Of a stretch of DNA of 20,165 nt, positions 15,401 to 20,165 are shown piece after piece. Every line of letters begins with the position of its first letter. The first letter of the stretch is position 1. Made by a program: the position numbers and the translations under genes. The notes under the pieces were generated by a model. The model saw only the letters and a list, made by a program, of their open reading frames with translations. It searched no databases and had not been told where the DNA came from. Source of the stretch: an uncultured Phascolarctobacterium sp. (GTDB lineage: Bacteria > Bacillota > Negativicutes > Acidaminococcales > Acidaminococcaceae); contig NZ_CAJMEH010000038.1 in the NCBI RefSeq assembly GCF_905212365.1, positions 1 to 20,165 of the forward strand, written 5' to 3'.

Positions 15401-15850
15401 TCCTCCTGCACTATTAAGACGACTAAAAAAGGCGAAACGATGGCGCTGCTGACGCTGGAAGATTTTACCGGCAGGTTTTTAGTGCTGGTTTTTGCCAGGA
15501 CCTATCATCAATGCTTGAAGGAGATTTATCAGGAGAATATCGTTTCTGTCGACGGGCGCTTCAGCGTGGACGAACGGGAAAATAAAATTGTCGCGATGTC
15601 CGTGCGCAAGCTATCCAACGCCGGACCTAAGGAGGTACGCCTGCGGATACCCGGTTACTTGGAAAACTCTTTGGTACAGCGGGAGCTGATGCAGGTATTT
15701 AAAAAATATCCCGGCGGCGATGTGGTTTACCTGCGGCTGATGGGGTCGCGCAGAGTGATTAAAACGACGCCTAATTTTTGGGTGAGCAGTGATACGGACG
15801 GCTTTAAAGCAGATATAGAAAAAATCCTTGGTCGCGGATGCTTTATGTAG
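12446..15850 (+). CDS. dnaE: DNA polymerase III alpha subunit, DnaE type
   Basis: The replicative polymerase catalytic subunit, full length at 1134 aa. The N-terminal PHP domain starts with HLHVHTQYSLLDGA. The palm aspartates are in PDIDTDF (Asp395 and Asp397), and the third is Asp549 in KMDFLGLRTL. GRGSAAGSIVAYLL and GYGFNKSHSVAYALVAYQTA are classical DnaE blocks. A helix-hairpin-helix region (SLLDFCSRVNMRSVNKRVIENL) is followed by QLGLFDD at 906-912, an internal clamp-binding motif. An OB-fold occupies roughly 990-1060. No exonuclease insertion is present, which separates it from PolC. The ATG has AAAGGAA upstream. No obvious terminator follows, so read-through into etfB is possible, although a candidate promoter lies in the gap. 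Confidence 0.97.
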   Translation: MTKRFTHLHVHTQYSLLDGASKIPDLVAYAKELGMDSLAITDHGVMYGAVEFYQECRKQGIKPIIGCEVYLAPGSHLEKNNRDMYHLILLAENDTGYHNLMKIVSIGQLEGFYYRPRVDKDVLRANSEGVICLSACIAGELPRLIAQGNMDGARRCVQEYIDIFGKDNYFLELQNHDLEEERRANAGLKQLAQEFGLKVVATNDLHYVRREDAAAQDILLCIQTTSTVDEPNRMRFPNDSFYLKSYEEMADAFSDCPEALENTNLIADRCNVQMDFAHLLLPEFPVPEGYDAASYLRHLCEQALPSHYAEITDEVRKRLDFELDIINEMGYACYFLIVWDFISYCRKHDILVGPGRGSAAGSIVAYLLRITNIEPLRYNLLFERFLNPERVSMPDIDTDFCYMKRNQVLDYVVRRYGQERVAQIITFGTLQARAAVRDVGKALGMSYSICDEVAKLIPRELGITLEKALVASIDLKTAYDTRPEVKQIIDLAKSVEGLPRNAGTHAAGVIIAPHDLCNYVPLQLSSEGTGVITQYDKDKVENLGLLKMDFLGLRTLTVIGDCIKFIEQTTGEKIDIDNIPLADEATCAMLRQGDTSCVFQLESAGITKLVVDLAPESFEDLIPLVALYRPGPLGTGMAEDFIAGRHGQRTAEVLHPLMEPILEDTYGVILYQEQVMQITSALAGFSLGQADILRRAMGKKKAKELDSMRQAFIEGAQREHNIPQALSEKIFAFLQHFAGYGFNKSHSVAYALVAYQTAYLKAHWRPQFMAAFLNSVILDSDKLSWYISVCRNANIAILPPDINKSGLHFTVDRNKAIRFGLAGIKSVGDSAVDEIIAARDKEGPFTSLLDFCSRVNMRSVNKRVIENLICCGAMDSFGAKRSQLVAVLDRVVDLGMAYQKDQASGQLGLFDDDADLAAADIELPDVPEMPKQTILQNEKELIGFYVTDHPLSEYKEAMKHYMPLHQFMGDCNIADGQTVRVAGIISSCTIKTTKKGETMALLTLEDFTGRFLVLVFARTYHQCLKEIYQENIVSVDGRFSVDERENKIVAMSVRKLSNAGPKEVRLRIPGYLENSLVQRELMQVFKKYPGGDVVYLRLMGSRRVIKTTPNFWVSSDTDGFKADIEKILGRGCFM

Positions 15851-15857
15851 ATTAAGC

Positions 15858-15887
15858 TTGCAAGGCCATTAGCAAAAATGTTAGAAT
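15858..15887 (+). promoter_or_regulatory. Candidate promoter of etfBA
   Basis: TTGCAA (15858-15863) and TAGAAT (15882-15887) lie 18 bp apart in an AT-rich 83-bp gap before etfB. The match is moderate. etfBA may be transcribed both from here and from upstream. Confidence 0.4.
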
Positions 15888-15933
15888 AAATATATACAAG
15901 AATATGCTTATAAGAATTGCAAGGAGGCTGCAA

Positions 15934-16728
15934 ATGAATATTATAGTATGTGTTAAACAAACGCCGGATACGGAAAAAGTCAAGTTTAATCCGGAAACGC
16001 GCACCTTGTTGCGCGAGGGCGTGGAGAATATCATGAATCCCTTCGACCGTCAGGCATTGGAAGCCGCTCTGTGCCTTAAGGATAAAGAGGGCGCTAAGGT
16101 TACCGTCGTTTCCATGGGCTTGCCCCAGGCTACCGATGTCTTGAAGGAGGCTATCGCTATGGGAGCCGACGAGGCCGCTTTGCTCAGCGACCGCGCTCTG
16201 GCCGGTTCCGATACTTTGGCTACCAGCCTGGCTTTGGCCGCCGCTATTAAGCATTTGGGCGAATTTGATTTGATTTTATGCGGCAAGCAGGCTGTGGACG
16301 GCGATACCGCTCAGGTTGGCCCGGAAATTGCCGAGCATCTGGGCATTCCCCAGATTACCGGCGCGTTGAGCCTGCAATATGCGGACGGCAAATTTGTTGC
16401 CGAGCGTGAAACTGAAAGCAGCTCTATGATCATGGCCGCTCCCGCGCCGCTCTTGGTTACCGTTACCAAAGCGGAAAAGGAGCCGCGCTTTGCCAGCATT
16501 AAAGGCAAGATGAAAGCCCGCAAGGCTAAGATTCCGACGCTGACCGTCGCTGATTTGGGCATCGACGAGGCCACTGTGGGCCTGATTGGTTCTCCGACTA
16601 AGGTTAAAAAATCCTTTACGCCGGTTCCGCCTGAAATCCATAGCGAAATTATTGCGGAAGAGGATGCCGATAAGGCCGTGGATATGCTGTTCGATAAGCT
16701 GGTAGCAGCAAAAATTATTTCTCGCTGA
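15934..16728 (+). CDS. etfB: Electron transfer flavoprotein beta subunit
   Basis: The 264-aa beta subunit of a cytoplasmic flavoprotein that carries electrons between dehydrogenases and other carriers. The N-terminus MNIIVCVKQTPDTEKVKF and the FAD/AMP-region motif AVDGDTAQVGP are visible. The signature VTKAEKEPRFASIKGKMKAR is near residues 180-200. The DGDTAQVGP form resembles ETFs that bind NADH and take part in electron bifurcation, rather than the aerobic mammalian type; this is a family-level inference. The ATG at 15934 follows AAGGAGG by 6 nt. etfA starts 10 nt after the stop, and its Shine-Dalgarno overlaps the etfB stop. Confidence 0.95.
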   Translation: MNIIVCVKQTPDTEKVKFNPETRTLLREGVENIMNPFDRQALEAALCLKDKEGAKVTVVSMGLPQATDVLKEAIAMGADEAALLSDRALAGSDTLATSLALAAAIKHLGEFDLILCGKQAVDGDTAQVGPEIAEHLGIPQITGALSLQYADGKFVAERETESSSMIMAAPAPLLVTVTKAEKEPRFASIKGKMKARKAKIPTLTVADLGIDEATVGLIGSPTKVKKSFTPVPPEIHSEIIAEEDADKAVDMLFDKLVAAKIISR

Positions 16729-16738
16729 GGTGAATGTA

Positions 16739-17938
16739 ATGGCAATGAAAGTAAATAGAGAAGAATGTATTGGCTGCCAATCCTGTGAGGCAGTTTGCCC
16801 CGTAGGCGCAATTAGTATGGTTGACGGTAAGGCTATGGTCGACGGCGAGGCCTGTATTTCCTGCGGCGCTTGCGTGGGAGAATGCCCGGTAGAGGCCATC
16901 GCTCCGGAGGCTGCCGCCGCTGAAAAGCAGGCTGTGGAAAATAATCAGGGAGCAGACCTGTGGGTTATCGCCGAGCTGGAAAACGGCGAGCCCGTGGGCG
17001 TTACCTACGAGCTGCTGGGCGCTACCAGCGAGCTGGCTGCAAAGGCCGGTGAAAAATGCTGCGCCGTGCTGATCGCCGCCGAAGCGGGCGATATTCCGCA
17101 GAAGCTGATTGCCGCAGGCGCAGAAAAGGTTTATGTGGTAGCGGGCGCTCAATATGCAGATTATAATACTGATTTATATACGGACGCAATTTGCCAGCTG
17201 GTTAAGGAATATAAGCCTTCTGCCCTGGTACTGGGCGCTACCAGTGACGGCCGCGACCTGGCTCCGCGCGTAGCGGCCCGCCTGCACACCGGCCTGTGCG
17301 CCGACTGCACCGCTCTGGATATGACTGAGGATAAGCTGGTTACCTGGACCCGTCCGGCTTTGGGCGGCAATATTTACGCTACCATCGTCTGCGACGAGCA
17401 CCGTCCGCAAATGGGTACCGTTCGTCCCAAGGTATTCAAGGCCTTGGCTCCGGATGCAGGCCGCACCGGCGAGGTTATTGCCTTCACCCCGGCAGCAGGC
17501 ACGGAAACCAAGGTTGAGCTGCTGAGCAAAGCTCCCCTGGCCGGCGGCAATACCATTAAAATCGAGGACGCCGAGGTTATCGCGGCCGGCGGTCGCGGTA
17601 TGGGCAGTCAGGATAAATTCGCGCTGCTGGAAGAGCTGGCAGGCCTGTTTGAAAAGGGCGCTGTAGCGGGCTCCCGCGCAGTTGTGGACGAGGGCTGGCT
17701 CACGCATTCCCAGCAGGTAGGCCAATCCGGCAAAACCGTCGCTCCGCGCATTTACTTTGCCTGCGGCATCAGCGGCGCTATTCAGCATTTGTCCGGCATG
17801 AAGGAATCGGATATCATTGTGGCTATCAACAAGGACGCCAGCGCGCCTATTTTCACCGTAGCCCATTACGGCATCGTAGGCGACGTCAATGTCATTCTGC
17901 CTAAGCTGATCGCCAAGATTAAGGCCTATAAGGAATAA
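16739..17938 (+). CDS. etfA: Electron transfer flavoprotein alpha subunit with N-terminal 2[4Fe-4S] ferredoxin domain
   Basis: The 399-aa FAD-binding partner of EtfB. Residues 1-55 are a bacterial ferredoxin domain with Cys10, 13, 16, 20 and Cys39, 42, 45, 49 for two [4Fe-4S] clusters. An alanine-rich linker leads into the EtfA domain. TSDGRDLAPRVAARLHTGL and the C-terminal FAD domain (AGGRGMGSQDKF, SRAVVDEGWL, GISGAIQHLSGM, APIFTVAHYGIVGD) are clear. Known ferredoxin-fused EtfA proteins include CarE and LctC of Acetobacterium woodii, which work in ferredoxin-linked electron confurcation or bifurcation. A similar role is inferred here. No acyl-CoA or lactate dehydrogenase lies beside it, so the partner is unknown. 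The ATG at 16739 is preceded by GAGGTG; the in-frame GTG at 16730 overlaps that Shine-Dalgarno. Confidence 0.95.
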   Translation: MAMKVNREECIGCQSCEAVCPVGAISMVDGKAMVDGEACISCGACVGECPVEAIAPEAAAAEKQAVENNQGADLWVIAELENGEPVGVTYELLGATSELAAKAGEKCCAVLIAAEAGDIPQKLIAAGAEKVYVVAGAQYADYNTDLYTDAICQLVKEYKPSALVLGATSDGRDLAPRVAARLHTGLCADCTALDMTEDKLVTWTRPALGGNIYATIVCDEHRPQMGTVRPKVFKALAPDAGRTGEVIAFTPAAGTETKVELLSKAPLAGGNTIKIEDAEVIAAGGRGMGSQDKFALLEELAGLFEKGAVAGSRAVVDEGWLTHSQQVGQSGKTVAPRIYFACGISGAIQHLSGMKESDIIVAINKDASAPIFTVAHYGIVGDVNVILPKLIAKIKAYKE

Positions 17939-17950
17939 ATAAGTTTTACG

Positions 17951-17989
17951 GCTAGAGGCATACTGAATCCTGTTCAGCCTGCCTCTAGC
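17951..17989 (+). terminator. Hairpin terminator after etfA
   Basis: A perfect 10-bp stem GCTAGAGGCA/TGCCTCTAGC is continued, after a 2x2 internal loop, by CTGAA/TTCAG around a 5-nt loop. Only a weak T-rich stretch follows (TACTTTGC). It starts 12 nt after the etfA stop and likely ends or attenuates the etf transcript. Confidence 0.65.
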
Positions 17990-18039
17990 TACTTTGCATA
18001 TAGAATGAAGCTAGTAATCACAATGGAGTTGTACGAATC

Positions 18040-18234
18040 ATGTGGAAAGTTTTGTATATCGCTCAAACCGAAGCTATGGCCCAGCGGCTGCAAAAGCTGC
18101 TGACGGACAACGGCTTTTTGGTGCGGGTCAAGAGCGCAGGCGGCAAGCATACCAAGGCTTATGAAATCTGCGTGCCCGTTTCCGAAGCGGAGGACGCTTA
18201 CGAGGTTTTGTGTGAAAATAAGTTTCAATGCTAG
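18040..18234 (+). CDS. Small conserved protein, DUF2007-like
   Basis: A 64-aa protein beginning MWKVLYIAQTEAMAQRLQKLL. It has an alpha/beta pattern: a strand, an amphipathic helix, the segment GFLVRVKS, then YEICVPVSEAEDAYEVL. I recall small MWKVxYIA proteins of this sort next to pfkA and pyk in Firmicutes, so the neighbourhood fits. Their function is unknown to me, and I assign none. Some relatives carry misleading enzyme names in databases. The ATG at 18040 has GGAG about 11 nt upstream, rather distant. The gap to the pyk start is 14 nt, so the two genes are probably co-transcribed. Confidence 0.75.
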   Translation: MWKVLYIAQTEAMAQRLQKLLTDNGFLVRVKSAGGKHTKAYEICVPVSEAEDAYEVLCENKFQC

Positions 18235-18248
18235 GGGGAACAGTTGCG

Positions 18249-20000
18249 ATGAAGAAAACGAAAATCATTTGTACAGTGGGCCCCAGTACGGATAACGCAG
18301 AGCTGCTGCAGAAGATGATCGAGGCCGGTATGGATTTGGCGCGCTTCAACTTTTCTCACGGCAGCCATACGGATCATGCAAAGCGTTTGGCGCTGGTGCG
18401 CCAGGCGGCGGCTCAGGCCGGTAAGGTAGTCGCTACTATCGCCGATACCAAGGGCCCGGAAATGCGTTTAGGCCTTTTTGCCGACGATAAGATATTTTTG
18501 CAGGAGGGCGACGAGTTCACCCTGACTACGGAGGACTATTTGGGCGACCAGCAGATGGCTCATGTAAACTATGCGGGGCTGCCGCAGGAATTGGAAGCAG
18601 GCAGCCGTATTTTGCTGGCCGACGGTCTTTTGTCCCTGCGCGTTACGGCTATCGACGGCTGTAAGATTCATACGGTGGTTGTCAACGGCGGCGAGCTGAG
18701 CTCCCGCAAGCGTGTGGCTTGCCCCGGCGTGGAGCTGCAGCTGCCCTTCCTGTCGGAGCAGGACAGGGCCGACATCCTTTTTGCCGCGCAGCACGATATA
18801 GATTATATCGCAGCTTCCTTTGTGCAGAAGGCGGACGACGTTATTGCTATCCGCAAGGTGCTGGAGGAAGCCGGTGTGCGTATGGGCATCATTTCTAAAA
18901 TCGAAAATGAAGCCGGTGTGGAGCATATCGACGAAATCATCAACGTGTCCGATGGCATTATGGTGGCCCGCGGCGATTTGGGCGTGGAAATTCCTACGGA
19001 GGACGTGCCTTTGGTGCAGAAGGATATTATCAGCCGCTGCAATAAGGCGGGCAAGCCAGTTATCACCGCTACCCAAATGCTGGAAAGCATGATCAGCAGC
19101 TACCGCGCTACCCGCGCCGAGGCCAGCGACGTGGCCAATTCTATTTTCGACGGCACGGACGTTATCATGCTCAGCGGCGAAACGGCTTCGGGCAAATATC
19201 CCTTGGAGGCTGTGCAGACCATGGCTAAAATTGCCATGCGCACGGAGCAGTCCCTGGATTATGTGGCGCTGTTCAGGAAGAAGGGCATCAGCGAGCGCAT
19301 TCATTCCACGGACGCCATCAGCCATGCCACGGTGCAGATTGCGCAGGAAATCAGGGCGGACGCTATTTTAACAATTACCGAATCGGGCTTCACGGCGCGG
19401 ATGATTGCCAAGTACAAGCCCTGCTCTACAGTGGTGGCCGTGTCCCGCTTGGAAAAGAGTGTGCGCGCCATGCAGCTGTATTGGGGCGTTCAGCCTATTT
19501 TGGGGCCTTATTCGACCAATACTGACGAAATGATCGAGCTGTCGCTGCAATGCGCTCTGCATAACGGCGCTATCGGCGATGGCGCTTCCGTTGTTATAAC
19601 TGCCGGCGTACCTATCGGCACTCCAGGCAGTACCAATTTAATTAAGGTGGTTACTGTGGGCAATAAACTTATTAACGGTACCGGTATCGGCCGCAAATCC
19701 GTAACCGGACGCATCTGCATCGCCAGCAGCGCCGGCGACTTTCGCGATAAGCTGCAAAAGGGCGATATACTGGTCGTAGACGTATTGAACGACGAATATG
19801 TTCCCGCCGCTTCCGCTAAGGCGGCGGCAATTATTGCCGAGGAGGGCGGCTTGACCTCTTCGACGGCTATCGTGGGCATTACCTGCGGACTGCCCGTTAT
19901 CGTAGGCGCGGCCAGGGCTACCAGTCTGCTGCCGGACGGCGCGCTGGTAACGGTGGACCCGGTCAGCGGCGACGTTTACGAAGGCGATATTAACCTGTAA
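18249..20000 (+). CDS. pyk: Pyruvate kinase with C-terminal PEP-utiliser-like domain
   Basis: Converts phosphoenolpyruvate and ADP to pyruvate and ATP at the end of glycolysis. At 583 aa it is the long Bacillus-type enzyme. TKIICTVGPST and ARFNFSHG begin the barrel, and TKGPEMRLG precedes the B domain. The catalytic block GIISKIENEAG has Lys217 and Glu219. MVARGDLGVEIP (238-249) and TATQMLESMI follow. The allosteric C domain comes next, then an extra domain of about 95 residues resembling the swivelling domain of PEP synthase and PPDK. That domain reads GGLTSSTAIVG, with Ser where phosphotransfer domains have His, so it is probably structural or regulatory. Start ATG 18249 has AGGGGGAA upstream. 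An ATG at 18228 overlaps the previous stop and lacks such a site. Confidence 0.96.
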   Translation: MKKTKIICTVGPSTDNAELLQKMIEAGMDLARFNFSHGSHTDHAKRLALVRQAAAQAGKVVATIADTKGPEMRLGLFADDKIFLQEGDEFTLTTEDYLGDQQMAHVNYAGLPQELEAGSRILLADGLLSLRVTAIDGCKIHTVVVNGGELSSRKRVACPGVELQLPFLSEQDRADILFAAQHDIDYIAASFVQKADDVIAIRKVLEEAGVRMGIISKIENEAGVEHIDEIINVSDGIMVARGDLGVEIPTEDVPLVQKDIISRCNKAGKPVITATQMLESMISSYRATRAEASDVANSIFDGTDVIMLSGETASGKYPLEAVQTMAKIAMRTEQSLDYVALFRKKGISERIHSTDAISHATVQIAQEIRADAILTITESGFTARMIAKYKPCSTVVAVSRLEKSVRAMQLYWGVQPILGPYSTNTDEMIELSLQCALHNGAIGDGASVVITAGVPIGTPGSTNLIKVVTVGNKLINGTGIGRKSVTGRICIASSAGDFRDKLQKGDILVVDVLNDEYVPAASAKAAAIIAEEGGLTSSTAIVGITCGLPVIVGAARATSLLPDGALVTVDPVSGDVYEGDINL

Positions 20001-20005
20001 GCCTT

Positions 20006-20165
20006 ATGGACGGCAGGGCATTAGCTTTAGAAATTTGCCTGTATGTGCGGCAGAATAAGGAGGCAGAGGCGCGAGCCGCTTTCAGCGGCGTTTTGCAGGA
20101 GGCGGCGGGCGCGGCTTTGCTGCGAGTTGCGGGCGACGCTTTATTTGCGGCGCTGCGCCGCCGCC
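20006..20165 (+). CDS. Possible gene start, cut by window edge
   Basis: An ATG five bases after the pyk stop opens a frame that stays open to the edge (53 codons, MDGRALALEICLYVRQ...). The product is alanine- and arginine-rich and probably helical. I see no Shine-Dalgarno, so translation would depend on coupling to pyk, or the true start may lie further on. I do not recognise the product. Confidence 0.35.
   Translation, partial: MDGRALALEICLYVRQNKEAEARAAFSGVLQEAAGAALLRVAGDALFAALRRR

Noticed and set aside
18468..19325. Minus-strand open frame of 285 codons opposite pyk
   Set aside because: Pyruvate kinase motifs are continuous on the plus strand; the reverse frame is His/Gln-rich with no recognisable domain.
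1..20165. CRISPR arrays, tRNA or rRNA genes and insertion sequences
   Set aside because: I saw no regularly spaced repeats, cloverleaf, rRNA stretches or transposase motifs; the only recombinase is the small serine enzyme.

Overview
The window looks like a chromosomal segment of an anaerobic Firmicute, most likely of the class Negativicutes, perhaps near Acidaminococcaceae. This is inferred from gene content, not from a marker gene. An [FeFe]-hydrogenase operon, a ferredoxin-fused electron-transferring flavoprotein pair, dnaE and a Bacillus-type long pyruvate kinase occur together. The Shine-Dalgarno sequences are strong (GGAGG type) and the coding DNA is moderately GC-rich.

Region 1 (1-3450, minus strand) is a hydrogenase operon. 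A flavin oxidoreductase, made of a NuoF-type Fe-S segment fused to a GltD-like FAD/NAD(P) module, overlaps by 7 nt an HndD/HydA-type [FeFe] hydrogenase that runs off the left edge. A good sigma-70-type promoter precedes the operon. The pair probably couples NAD(P)H and hydrogen.

Region 2 (about 3516-10735) reads as an accessory defence island. On the minus strand is an ATPase with a DUF234-like C-terminal domain, whose promoter sits between two copies of a symmetric nested palindrome. Divergent from it are a small serine recombinase and then a tightly overlapping three-gene restriction-modification operon. That operon encodes a short methyltransferase-like subunit with an intact AdoMet motif but no NPPY, an Eco57I-like methyltransferase with NPPY but an altered motif I, and a GIY-YIG nuclease fused to an SF2 translocase. 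The second methyltransferase carries a strikingly AT-rich central block, which fits an exchanged target-recognition domain.

Region 3 (10736-11042) has no gene I can support. It holds a hairpin at its left border, a rho-independent terminator and a promoter.

Region 4 (11043-20165, plus strand) is housekeeping: a sodium:solute symporter, dnaE, etfB, etfA with an N-terminal 2[4Fe-4S] ferredoxin domain, a terminator, a 64-aa conserved small protein, pyk, and the start of an unrecognised frame at the right edge. The etf pair and the hydrogenase could share the NADH and ferredoxin pools. The gap-free R-M operon, the recombinase and the internal composition shifts set region 2 apart from its flanks.

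The best candidates for something undescribed are the split-motif methyltransferase pair with its GIY-YIG translocase, and the duplicated nested palindrome around the ATPase promoter.
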